Source of the DNA: Candidatus Freyarchaeota archaeon
Lineage (GTDB): Archaea; Asgardarchaeota; Jordiarchaeia; Jordiarchaeales; Jordiarchaeaceae
DNA: 64,000 nucleotides
Direction: 5' to 3'
Assembly: GCA_030587365.1 (NCBI GenBank)
Contig: JAUQZE010000027.1
Span: 186,001 to 250,000, forward strand
The translations under genes were made by a program, and so were the position numbers. Shown piece after piece: positions 1-8,761 of this stretch (position 1 is its first letter; the number at the start of each line of letters is the position of its first letter). Below the pieces are notes generated by a model. That model saw only the letters and a program-made list of their open reading frames with translations. It was not told the DNA's origin and made no database searches.

Positions 1-1
1 G

Positions 2-190
2 TACTACACGGATAGAAAAGATGTTGTCATTTTTACCGTGGGAATTGGAAGTGAAGTTCAGGAGCGAATAATGGAAGCCATCGCGAATGCGGGTAAAGGT
101 ATATTCTTTAAAGCTGAAGACTTGGGACAGTTGTTGCAATGGTATCAAAAGCTGGCTCGAGACTTGGTCATTAGATTAGAAGTAGCATAA
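2..190 (+). CDS. VWA-domain protein, C-terminal end (partial)
   Basis: The frame is open from the window edge and ends at TAA. The 62 residues fit the last strand and helices of a von Willebrand factor A fold: a hydrophobic strand VVIFTVGIGS, then a helix, then GKGIFFKAED and a closing amphipathic helix. VWA domains bind protein partners, usually through a metal site, but that MIDAS motif lies upstream of the window. The gene converges on the GCS2-like operon, so the two are not co-transcribed. Function cannot be assigned from this tail. Confidence 0.75.
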   Translation, partial: YYTDRKDVVIFTVGIGSEVQERIMEAIANAGKGIFFKAEDLGQLLQWYQKLARDLVIRLEVA

Positions 191-262
191 TCCTTTATTT
201 TTTTCAATTTCAAACCAGAAAAATAGTATAAATAAAGAATGGAAAAACTTCTAGGAGTGGGA

Positions 263-3200
263 TTAGGCTTCCGGAACTATTGTTACCTCAGTATATGAGT
301 TCAGTACCAATTTCTCCGGTATTTCCTTAGGTTCGTGCGGTTTCTCTAAATCGAAAATCACTGTCCCAAGGGCATATGTTTTCAACTCACTTGGCCGTTG
401 AATCTCCCATATTAGAGGTTGCTCCAAGGGTCTTACTGGTTTTCCTTTAGGCAGAGTTAAGGTCTTTTTTTCCTGTACAAGTATTTTTTTCGTATTTTTT
501 TCAAAAATTCCGAAAACTATTCTAGCGTTTATATCGTAATCAACGAAGCTTTGAACTATGGGAGTGATACTAAATTTCATTGTTTCTCCATGAAACATTA
601 CATACTCAGCCAAGGGGGGTTTACTGCTATAACCCACTCTGAATCTCGGCTTATCTGAAGTTATTTTTACTCTTTTCTTGTTTACCCAACCTGCTACACC
701 ATTCAAACTTAGTTCAAGATTTATGGCGCATTCCTTATCCGTAACATAGGTGGGTATTTTGACATCTACTTGTGCTAATAGTGTTTCCTTGGGGTTAAGA
801 TGTATTGGTATATCCTCTCTGAAAATCTGCTCTCCTTCTATTTCTCCCTCGCAATTCAAGTCGAAAGCGGTTTTGTCATCGATTCTATTTGCTATTTGAA
901 CCATAAGATTATACGCTGAACCTGGGTTGAAATGATCGGGCAAATTCTGGAAAGTTACTTCTACTGCTCTTCCAAGATTGATTACGGGGACTTCTTGAGT
1001 GGATTCTAAGATTGGTTTTCCGCTTTTGATAAGCGTAGCCTTCAAGCATAAGTGCTCAGTACCTTGGGGAACGATCAAAGATTTTATTTCAATGAGAGTT
1101 TCTGATTTAAAATCATCTATGCTTTTGGTAGTGATGGTCTGAGGCTGATCATTTATGAGGGCTTCAACCTTGAGAACGAGAGGTTTTTCACTTTCGCTGA
1201 TTTTTCCTATTTTCAGTTTTCCACTGATCGGCATGTTTACAAAAACTCTCTCGGGAACATCCATCCATTCTATTTCTATTGGAGGGCCTTTAACTAGTTT
1301 AAACTTGTGGGGGAACTCCTCGCATTCAACAAGGTTTCCTCCCTGATGGAGTTCTATGGCGATCTTCATTACATCGCTGCGAAGATTTTTCAGTGCATCC
1401 TCTGTTGTTTTCCACTTGGTTGTTATAACTGAAATTTTTTTAGGATCTATGGTCTCTTCTTTGAGTACCATGTCAAAATCTTGTCTGCTTGTCGATTTTA
1501 ATTTAACAATTACACCAAGTGGATCCGTTGAGGGTATTCTCGTCGCGTCCACGGAAAAGCTGATTTCTAACGGTTCGCCGATGTGATAGGTTTTGTTTGG
1601 TTCTTTTTTCACTTCAAGCGCAACCTCTGGTGTCTGGAAGAAAACTCTAAACGCGGCAGACTTGTTTTCGGAAATAATCTTTCCCTTCTTATCCATGACT
1701 TGCGCCACAATGGAACACTGAGGACTAAGCAAAGATGATTTAGCCATCCGAGGATGCAGAACCAAGGGTGGAATTTCATTCCAGCTACCTTCCTGCTGCG
1801 CCTCCAGCGCGTCCTTAGCCCACTGAAGTTTAGCCATTTCCTCAGACATCGCGACGAAGAGTTCTTGTTCTTTTGCACGCAAATGTTGTAACTTTACACC
1901 CCAAGGTTGTCCCTGGCTTGAGATTGAATATAGCTCTTCATTCCGATCGGAATCAACGATTGATACTTTTAAGGTTAAATTCATATCTAAAGGTGTAGCG
2001 TTCTCCACAAAAACCGCGTAGGGGACTTCAGTTGCACCAGTAACTATAACGCCATCAACTTGTGCAATGAGGTTACTCTTACACGTAACATGGTAAGCTT
2101 GTATCGCGGTTCTCTCAATTGCCATTGTTTCATTTTCGACTTTGAGTTCGTTTTTCAGCATGTACTGCGGGATACCGATTTGTGTGTCGAATTGGATTTC
2201 TCCAACCCTTTTCTCTGTGGGTTCTAGTCTGTCCACTACAAAAGTTTCACTGAGTCTCTTTTCATTCAAACTGTCGTAGACCGTACTCTCAATTGATATG
2301 TTCTCCAACGGCTTCGTACCCTTATTTTCCAAGAATACCTTGCAGATTACAGGTTGACCTTCAAAAACTACTTCGGGTTCAATATGTATCTCCATGCTAG
2401 CTGTTACTGGGGTTAATTCTTGTAGATTAGGAGTGCCAAGAATAGGGTCGCTCCAAACATTAGCGCAGCTCTGATCGGCAATAATCTGTAATTCACGGGT
2501 TATGCGCTCCATATTCTGAGAAAGTTCGGCGAATTTTAGCAGCTGATAGTCAGCGGTTGTGAGTGGTGGAGAAAAACTTCCCGCTAAATCGCCGTAAACC
2601 GTTAACAGAATGGGTTTAAGGAACTCTGAACGCAGTACGCCTATTTCCTGTAATTCGTCCTTTAAGTAGAGTATCATATTTTTGACTGCGTCATGCATCC
2701 TTTTCAGAAATTCCTCTCCGCCATCCGCCGCCTCAAAATAGTAGAATTTTGAAAACTCGGGATACTTTTTAACAATTTCATTCAAATCTTTTTGTTTGAA
2801 AAAGGGACCCATAAGTCCCCATCTTATGGCTGATCTGCGATTCTTCACCAGAGATTCAGAATCTATATCAGGAATTTTTTCTCTACTTTCATACATTTTC
2901 TTGGCTTTCAAAGCTAAGGCTTGAATCAAGGCTGCTAAGGAAATTCTCCTAATAACACTTATCTGAGAGTCGAAGACACGTACTTCCACAGTACCAAAAG
3001 AAGTATAGGGAAACATATCACACATACGAGCTGGGATACGATTAACTACGCTTTCAAATTTCTTTTCATCATAATCCTCAACATAAGGAATATAATGCTG
3101 AGCATCATCTGGGCCCAACTGTTTAATATTTTTCTCTAATCTAATGCTCCTCACACACCCGGGAGCCTGTAGCTTTCCATCCTTTATCTCAACAATATCA

Positions 3201-3835
3201 GTTGGCTTTCCCTCAACAAAAGGCGAATTCACAGACAAAGCGATTAGATGAGGCAAAAAGGCCCTTAACAAGTTATAAACATAAATCCTCAGATTCTTAT
3301 CCGGAACTCCAATATGATGGTGGTCACCGAAACTGAGTCCCTGCTGGAAATCCATAAGAGGATTCAAACCCGTGGTAACAACCTTAACACCGGGAGGAAG
3401 TGCATCATGAGAAAGTTTCAGGAGAATATGCGCCCACCAAGTTAACTCCTCAAAAGTCTCACAGGGAGGCGTCGCCACTTCTAGAATCCATGTGATGGCG
3501 GTCATGTGTGGGTCTTTTCCCAAGATTTCTACGTCTATCTTTTTTCCATCGGGCAATTTATAATTGCATACCAGCGTGGCCCCTCCTCTCTTTTGTATCT
3601 GTTCTACCCGTATATTTGAGATTTTTTTATTGATGATGGCGGTCACTGGGTCAGATTGTTTCTTTAAAATGTTTTTTAGGTTAGTGCTTGCGTCTTCGAC
3701 GATTTTACCCATAATGCTAACCATTTTCTCGCCGTTAATCCATGCACCCTTAAGGTTTACTATCTGGATTTCCATTTCTATTCCGTGGGTAAAGGGCATC
3801 TTTATCCATTGTACTGAGGTGGTCTGAGACGACAT
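263..3835 (-). CDS. GCS2-type carboxylate-amine ligase-like protein with C-terminal Ig-like repeats
   Basis: About 1190 residues. The first ~450 resemble the GCS2/YbdK glutamate-cysteine-ligase family: THGIEMEIQIVN near the start, FGDHHHIGVP near residue 170, and FGTVEVRVFD near residue 290, the acidic/arginine signature of that fold. From about residue 480 to the end the protein is a chain of beta-rich Ig/CARDB-like segments (PEVVFEGQPVICKVFLEN and similar), absent from ordinary GCS2 enzymes of roughly 370-450 residues. No signal peptide or membrane segment is visible. ATG at 3835 is preferred because AGGTA lies 7 nt upstream; an in-frame TTG two codons earlier has no such spacing. It is the last gene of a three-gene operon. 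A ligase joining an amino group to a glutamate carboxylate is the family role; the substrate here is unknown. Confidence 0.7.
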   Translation of the reverse strand: MSSQTTSVQWIKMPFTHGIEMEIQIVNLKGAWINGEKMVSIMGKIVEDASTNLKNILKKQSDPVTAIINKKISNIRVEQIQKRGGATLVCNYKLPDGKKIDVEILGKDPHMTAITWILEVATPPCETFEELTWWAHILLKLSHDALPPGVKVVTTGLNPLMDFQQGLSFGDHHHIGVPDKNLRIYVYNLLRAFLPHLIALSVNSPFVEGKPTDIVEIKDGKLQAPGCVRSIRLEKNIKQLGPDDAQHYIPYVEDYDEKKFESVVNRIPARMCDMFPYTSFGTVEVRVFDSQISVIRRISLAALIQALALKAKKMYESREKIPDIDSESLVKNRRSAIRWGLMGPFFKQKDLNEIVKKYPEFSKFYYFEAADGGEEFLKRMHDAVKNMILYLKDELQEIGVLRSEFLKPILLTVYGDLAGSFSPPLTTADYQLLKFAELSQNMERITRELQIIADQSCANVWSDPILGTPNLQELTPVTASMEIHIEPEVVFEGQPVICKVFLENKGTKPLENISIESTVYDSLNEKRLSETFVVDRLEPTEKRVGEIQFDTQIGIPQYMLKNELKVENETMAIERTAIQAYHVTCKSNLIAQVDGVIVTGATEVPYAVFVENATPLDMNLTLKVSIVDSDRNEELYSISSQGQPWGVKLQHLRAKEQELFVAMSEEMAKLQWAKDALEAQQEGSWNEIPPLVLHPRMAKSSLLSPQCSIVAQVMDKKGKIISENKSAAFRVFFQTPEVALEVKKEPNKTYHIGEPLEISFSVDATRIPSTDPLGVIVKLKSTSRQDFDMVLKEETIDPKKISVITTKWKTTEDALKNLRSDVMKIAIELHQGGNLVECEEFPHKFKLVKGPPIEIEWMDVPERVFVNMPISGKLKIGKISESEKPLVLKVEALINDQPQTITTKSIDDFKSETLIEIKSLIVPQGTEHLCLKATLIKSGKPILESTQEVPVINLGRAVEVTFQNLPDHFNPGSAYNLMVQIANRIDDKTAFDLNCEGEIEGEQIFREDIPIHLNPKETLLAQVDVKIPTYVTDKECAINLELSLNGVAGWVNKKRVKITSDKPRFRVGYSSKPPLAEYVMFHGETMKFSITPIVQSFVDYDINARIVFGIFEKNTKKILVQEKKTLTLPKGKPVRPLEQPLIWEIQRPSELKTYALGTVIFDLEKPHEPKEIPEKLVLNSYTEVTIVPEA

Positions 3836-3851
3836 GGTCAATTACCTGCCA

Positions 3852-4631
3852 TTAAGTAAATTCCTTCTCGGCTATTTTACAAAAAACTTCAATCAGTTCA
3901 CGAATTTTATTTATCTCAACAATATCACTTGTAATGGTTAAGTCAAGGACAGAAATTTCAACATTCTGTGATTCTGCCATAACCCTTAAACAGTATGTGA
4001 GGCTACCCCCACCCAAAACCTTTTCATCGTCTATTATGCTAAAATTTTTATCAAGTGCTTCTCTGAGTTTTACCAGAACATTACGAGGGTCTCTTCTAAA
4101 ATTTTTATCAATAAAAATCTTACCACTATGCGAAGGTAATGGAGGAAGAGTTTTCAAATTGATTATGATGGCTCCCTTATTCTTAGACTTAATCTTCTCC
4201 ACAAAGAGTGATTGAACAATTTTCGTGAAGTTCTCACCTACCTCTACTCTTCCCTCATAATCTGGGAAAAAGAAGTAATTGAAAGGCCTCCCGCCGCTTT
4301 CAAATTCTTCGTAAATCTTGTGAACGATACTAAATAATTTGTTATCACCCTCATCGTAAGAAGTAGAACAAATAGCAAGGGGGATTCCCAAATTTTTTGT
4401 TTCGGAAACCGCGCTTATTCTTCCGCCACCCTTAAAAATTTCCATCTGCTCTGAAACGGAGGCGCTATCAACCGTCTTCTCCAAAGCTGGAAAAACATCT
4501 GTTTTATACTCGGAAATCAAAGAAACCGTTTCACTCAAAACACTCTTATACTTTTTCAACAATTCAGAGAATTCCGAAGTTACCCTATCAAGCTTATTGG
4601 CAACTTTCTCTGACTCATCACCAGCCTGCAA
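3852..4631 (-). CDS. Conserved-looking hypothetical protein with N-terminal coiled coil
   Basis: 259 residues, not recognised. Residues 1-55 are charged and heptad-like and probably form a coiled coil. The rest is an alpha/beta domain containing LGIPLAICSTSYDEG, the aromatic FNYFFFPDYEG, and the strand KGAIIINLKTLPPLP; no catalytic signature is evident. The start is TTG at 4631, with GTAGGTG 7 nt upstream, the usual pattern in this window. It lies 14 nt downstream of the coiled-coil gene and 16 nt upstream of the GCS2-like gene, so the three are very probably one transcript whose products act together. Cytoplasmic location is likely. Confidence 0.75.
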   Translation of the reverse strand: MQAGDESEKVANKLDRVTSEFSELLKKYKSVLSETVSLISEYKTDVFPALEKTVDSASVSEQMEIFKGGGRISAVSETKNLGIPLAICSTSYDEGDNKLFSIVHKIYEEFESGGRPFNYFFFPDYEGRVEVGENFTKIVQSLFVEKIKSKNKGAIIINLKTLPPLPSHSGKIFIDKNFRRDPRNVLVKLREALDKNFSIIDDEKVLGGGSLTYCLRVMAESQNVEISVLDLTITSDIVEINKIRELIEVFCKIAEKEFT

Positions 4632-4645
4632 CGCCTATCACCTAC

Positions 4646-5914
4646 CTACTTATTACCGCGAAACTCCTTTATTGTTCTAATAATTTCTATCTCACGCTTC
4701 TTAAACTCCCCCAATTGTTCGTTCAGAGCATTCATAGTCGTCCTAATTTCCTCCACCATATTCTCAATAACAGAGCTTTTCCCATCTAGTAGCTTAACCG
4801 CTTCTTCCAGTCCTCCGCTTCCAATTTTACCCAAATTGGCGATTCTCGCCTCTATCTGTCCAACCTTAATTTCAACAGCCTTAATCCGACTTACTTCCCT
4901 CTCCAAATTTTTAACTCTTTCCTCCAACTCCATAAGTCTCTTACCAAAAAGATCAAAAGGTCTAACCTTCTCGCGGCCCTCCGTCGATTCAGCTGCAACA
5001 GTGTCCACCTTAGCCGTCAACGGTTCAGCAGCTTCTTTCTCAACCCCCCTACCCGCCAAACTTGGCGACGTTTGCCCCATACTAATGCTCTCATTCACCA
5101 TTTCCGTTTCCCTAACAAGCGCTTGTCTCTTGACTTCTTCCTCTTTCGGTTCAATTCCTCCAAGGTAAGCATCATATACTTCCCCAAAAATTTCTGAAAA
5201 CTCCCTGTTGTCCGATTCTTTACCACTAGCGGAAAAGACACAAGTCATCTTATTCGCATAGTTTAAACCCCAAACTCCCACTTTGCTAAGCCACCAAGTA
5301 AAAATACAGGATGAAAATGCTTTATCCTCAAACCAGTTTTGAATAGATTTAGCCAGCAGGTTGGATTCACGAGACGCCAATTCCCCTTTCTCAAAATCAT
5401 TTCTAATCCAAACATAGTTAAATAATCCACTCTCCACACCTCCCTTCAACCAGCCAGAAGCTCCTTCTCTAAAAATTCTCAAACCCGTATACCTGTAAGA
5501 ACGCTCCTCGAAACCTAGAATCGAAAATATGTGAGCAATAAGAGACTTAGTATCCTTCTCCTTAGTTCTAAAAACGCAAGCCCACTTCTCCTTCCCATCA
5601 CAAACACAGCAGAATCTCTCCACGTCAAAATCCAAAACAAGAATACATGATAGCCCCGCCTTATAAATTAGAGGCGCGACCACCTCACCCACAAGCAAAT
5701 TAAAAAGCTTAACTACCGGAAAAGAATTCAAAGGATCAAGAAGAGGCCCCCTATACATACACAAAGTATAAGCCTTAGTCGGCTCTCTCTCCAAAGCCTC
5801 AAGAAAATCTTCCAAATCATCCGTCTCAACAAAAACAAACCCTGTAATGGTACCAAGTTGGATACCGAACCACTTTGTCAGCCATCCCTTTAATTCTTCA
5901 GCATGCCTCTTCAT
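4646..5914 (-). CDS. Hypothetical protein with C-terminal coiled coil, first gene of GCS2 operon
   Basis: About 422 residues, family not recognised. The N-terminal ~260 residues are a globular alpha/beta region (GTITGFVFVETDD, ILVLDFDVERFCCVCDGKE) with a Cys pair but no clear zinc site. A low-complexity linker follows, then residues ~320-422 form a long heptad-rich coiled coil (LEERVKNLEREVSRIKAVE). ATG at 5914 is chosen because GGTG lies 6 nt upstream; upstream in-frame TTG and ATG codons could add up to 7 residues. The downstream hypothetical gene also carries a coiled coil, which suggests a physical complex. That is inference. Confidence 0.7.
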   Translation of the reverse strand: MKRHAEELKGWLTKWFGIQLGTITGFVFVETDDLEDFLEALEREPTKAYTLCMYRGPLLDPLNSFPVVKLFNLLVGEVVAPLIYKAGLSCILVLDFDVERFCCVCDGKEKWACVFRTKEKDTKSLIAHIFSILGFEERSYRYTGLRIFREGASGWLKGGVESGLFNYVWIRNDFEKGELASRESNLLAKSIQNWFEDKAFSSCIFTWWLSKVGVWGLNYANKMTCVFSASGKESDNREFSEIFGEVYDAYLGGIEPKEEEVKRQALVRETEMVNESISMGQTSPSLAGRGVEKEAAEPLTAKVDTVAAESTEGREKVRPFDLFGKRLMELEERVKNLEREVSRIKAVEIKVGQIEARIANLGKIGSGGLEEAVKLLDGKSSVIENMVEEIRTTMNALNEQLGEFKKREIEIIRTIKEFRGNK

Positions 5915-6132
5915 AAGAATCACCATAAAAAGCAAAGCAACACCGGCTCACAAAACCTTCAATCACCACTCAATTTGCAACGAACATTCTATGTATAAAT
6001 TATAAACGTCACCACAAAAAAACATTCCCCCTCCCCAAAAACGCCCAAAAAAATACAGAACATATACGATAAACCGAAAAAAATAATACACTTTTCCACT
6101 ATGGCTGGTTGGAACTCGAATTTTTTGTAAAG

Positions 6133-6140
6133 CTTAAATA
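6133..6140 (+). promoter_or_regulatory. Candidate archaeal TATA box for the PaaK-like pair
   Basis: CTTAAATA preceded by purines (TAAAG) fits a BRE/TATA element. It lies about 55 nt before the ATG at 6196, in an AT-rich gap between divergent genes. Position and composition are the only evidence. Confidence 0.4.
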
Positions 6141-6195
6141 ATGCGAACTGGTATATTCTATTTTTAAAAGTGTTTTTGCTAGAGGAAGGAGAAAA

Positions 6196-7218
6196 ATGTG
6201 GAGACCGAGTATCGAAGTTATGCCCCGAAGTGAGATTAATAAACTTCAGGAGGAGAGACTAAAAAGGCAGCTAAGATATGTGTACGAAAACTCCGCCTTG
6301 CACAAGAAGAAATTCGACGAGGCCAAAGTGAAACCCGCAGACATTAAAACACTCAGCGACCTAAAAAAACTACCCCTCATAAAAAGAGAGGACATGGAGA
6401 GAGAGGTAACCCTCAAGGACATTTTTGGTGGACGATGCTGCGTTCCCTGGGAAAAAGTGTTTATAGTATCTAACCCGCCTGAACCGCAGGTCAAAGAGCC
6501 CCTAATCATGACCGCTGTAACCGATAACGATAGAGAAAGAATGGTAGACCAGATGACAAGGACTCTACGAATGTTGGGTCTAAAAAGAGGAGCCGTATTA
6601 GAGGTGCAAGCCAGCCAGTGGGAACTCATATCCCGATTCATAGAAGCGCACTTCATGTTCAGAAGAGGAGTACAATCACTCATACCATTCACAAGCATAC
6701 CCATTGAAATCACCCTATTCTTCATCGACATACCCAGAGCATTAAGTCTTACCAGATTCTTCAAACCCCAAATCATCATAACCACAATGGACAACGCCCA
6801 GCTGATGCAAACAGAAATCGAGAAACAGGGAGCAACGCCAAAAAAGGAGTTCAGCCCAGAAGTCGTGATTCATAGAATCCGGCCCCTCGCACCGGTCCTC
6901 ACAGAAGAAAACCGCAAAGAATTCGAAAAAAAATGGGGCGGCAAACATGTCAAAATGCTCGACCTCCAGGACAACCACTTCTACGCCACAGAGTGCCTAG
7001 AATGTAATGGTATGCATGTTTGGGAAGACGAATTCATCGTAGAAACAGTAGACCCAAACAACGGAGAGCCCACAGCACCAGGAGAGAAGGGAAACCTAAC
7101 AATAACCAATCTGTGGGAGGAAGCCACACCAATAATACGGTACGTCACAGACAAGGTCGCAGAAATAAGCACCGAAAAATGCTCCTGCGAAAGAACCCAC
7201 GCGAGAATAATAATGTAG
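6196..7218 (+). CDS. PaaK-like adenylate-forming protein, degenerate and C-terminally short
   Basis: 340 residues against roughly 430-450 for phenylacetate-CoA ligases. The N-terminus (LRYVYENSALHKKKFDEA, then LSDLKKLPLIKRED) is typical of the PaaK family. Where PaaK has a Ser/Thr/Gly-rich phosphate loop, this protein has FIVSNPPEPQVKEP, so ATP binding is doubtful. It stops at CSCERTHARIIM, near the hinge, so the mobile C-terminal domain is missing. An intact paralogue starts 14 nt downstream. It may be a non-catalytic subunit of that enzyme or a decaying duplicate; the frame is fully open and has a GGAAGGAG ribosome site, which favours a working gene. Confidence 0.75.
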   Translation: MWRPSIEVMPRSEINKLQEERLKRQLRYVYENSALHKKKFDEAKVKPADIKTLSDLKKLPLIKREDMEREVTLKDIFGGRCCVPWEKVFIVSNPPEPQVKEPLIMTAVTDNDRERMVDQMTRTLRMLGLKRGAVLEVQASQWELISRFIEAHFMFRRGVQSLIPFTSIPIEITLFFIDIPRALSLTRFFKPQIIITTMDNAQLMQTEIEKQGATPKKEFSPEVVIHRIRPLAPVLTEENRKEFEKKWGGKHVKMLDLQDNHFYATECLECNGMHVWEDEFIVETVDPNNGEPTAPGEKGNLTITNLWEEATPIIRYVTDKVAEISTEKCSCERTHARIIM

Positions 7219-7232
7219 AGGAGGAGGAAAAA

Positions 7233-8588
7233 ATGGAGATAATTGAAGAAAGCAAGTATTGGAACAAGCCCATAGAAACCATGCCCCAAGAAGAACTACA
7301 AAAAATACAGCTAAAGAAACTCCAGTACGAAATCAATTACGCTTACCACAACACCCGATATTACAAAAAAAGCTTCCAAGAAGCAGGCTTAACACCCGAA
7401 GACATCAAAACCTTGGAAGACTTTAAAAAGGTACCCATGCTCTACAAAGACGACCTCAGAGAAGACCGAACCAAAACCGGAGACCCCTTCGGAGGAATAC
7501 TCGCAGTACCCTTCGGCGAAAAAATAAGAATAATAAACGCCTCCACAGGAACAACAGGAGTACCCAGCGTATTCGCCTACACAACCGACGACTGGATACA
7601 GGGAGTAGAACAAGAAGTACGAATAAAATGGAGCAGGGGCTACCGCCCAGGAACAAGAATATACTCTACAGGATTTAGATGGCACGGATACGTACAACTA
7701 GCCTACCCCGGAGGCGACGCACTAGGCTACCAGAGTATTACCGAAACTGGATACCCGCTACCCAACCTTTCACAAAAGCACGTGATCGCGCTAAAATACT
7801 TCAAACCTGATGTCCTAGCAGCCCCCATTCTAACACTATATTCCATCGTTGAAGAAGCAAAAAACATAAAAGAAGACCTAAAACAAATACTAAAAACCTG
7901 CAAAATAATCGACACCGGATACGGAGACGTAGTGACCATAGCCATCAAAAAACGCTTAGAGGAGGAGACAGGCGTTCCCCCAGAAAGAATATACGACTTC
8001 GGAGGCGTTGCCGATCCTTTGTGGTACTTCGGTGATTGTCCTTCTCATCTGGGTGTTCATAGCTGTGACGATCTTTTCCTCTTGGATATTATGGATGAGG
8101 AGACTCACGAAGTTTTACCGGAGGGTGAGAGAGGAGAGATCGTGATTTCCAACCTGTTCGCTGAAGCAACACCTATTTTCAAATGGGGGTCCGAAGATAC
8201 GGGCTACATTGAGCGTGATGTTTGTGATTGTGGGCGGACCCACAGCAGGTTGCACTTTCTTGGTAGGGCGGCTTTCGCCGCAAACATTAAGGGCAAGAAG
8301 GTATTCCCCTCAGAGCTTGAGAACATTCTGGGTGACATTCCGGGGTTCACCGAATACTTCACGGTAATGAAATACTCCAAGGGTGCCATGGACACCCTAA
8401 GGATTAAGATGTCCGTGAATAAGGATAAGATTAAGAGCATGGACGCTTTCACAGCTGAGGTTAAGAAGAGGATAAAGAAAAACCTTGGTGCGGACGCTGA
8501 GATCACTATTGTGGAGTCTGTCAGCGAACTTCCGTTCGTTGGGCATAAGACCATCAAACTGCTTGACCTAACTAAAGAGCAAAAATAA
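7233..8588 (+). CDS. Phenylacetate-CoA ligase-like AMP-forming acyl-CoA synthetase
   Basis: 451 residues from ATG 7233, which has GAGGAGGAGG just upstream. The frame is open 71 codons further up, but that stretch overlaps the previous gene out of frame and reads as arginine-rich noise. The family phosphate loop is present as ASTGTTGVPS (residues ~105-115), followed by a central domain with GDCPSHLGVHSCDD and a complete C-terminal domain (GRAAFAANIKGKKVFPSE). Members activate aromatic or other carboxylic acids to CoA thioesters via an acyl-adenylate. The neighbouring dehydrogenase, hydratase and ADP-forming synthetase suggest an acyl-CoA degradation or energy-conserving pathway; the substrate cannot be read from the sequence. 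Base usage shifts inside the gene, from A-rich codons before about 8000 to more G/T-rich codons after. Confidence 0.85.
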   Translation: MEIIEESKYWNKPIETMPQEELQKIQLKKLQYEINYAYHNTRYYKKSFQEAGLTPEDIKTLEDFKKVPMLYKDDLREDRTKTGDPFGGILAVPFGEKIRIINASTGTTGVPSVFAYTTDDWIQGVEQEVRIKWSRGYRPGTRIYSTGFRWHGYVQLAYPGGDALGYQSITETGYPLPNLSQKHVIALKYFKPDVLAAPILTLYSIVEEAKNIKEDLKQILKTCKIIDTGYGDVVTIAIKKRLEEETGVPPERIYDFGGVADPLWYFGDCPSHLGVHSCDDLFLLDIMDEETHEVLPEGERGEIVISNLFAEATPIFKWGSEDTGYIERDVCDCGRTHSRLHFLGRAAFAANIKGKKVFPSELENILGDIPGFTEYFTVMKYSKGAMDTLRIKMSVNKDKIKSMDAFTAEVKKRIKKNLGADAEITIVESVSELPFVGHKTIKLLDLTKEQK

Positions 8589-8597
8589 ATTACAACA

Positions 8598-8617
8598 ATT
8601 TTTATTTTTTTATTTTT
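8598..8617 (+). terminator. T-rich archaeal terminator after the PaaK-like pair
   Basis: A run of T with single A interruptions begins about 10 nt after the stop codon at 8588. Archaeal transcription ends at such oligo-T tracts without a required hairpin. It lies between convergent genes. Confidence 0.5.
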
Positions 8618-8761
8618 AATCAGCAAATTTTGGCTTATTAACTATTATGTTATGCTTTGGTTTAATTTGTAAGTATACTAGAATCAGTATTTAGATTTCC
8701 GCAAGATTTTATGTTTGTAAAAGTATAAAGTAAAAAGAGGGGTTTAGAGAAACCCGTATTT

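Noticed and set aside
7020-7232. N-terminal extension of the intact PaaK-like protein
   Set aside because: The stretch overlaps the previous gene in another frame, is arginine-rich noise, and a strong ribosome site precedes ATG 7233.
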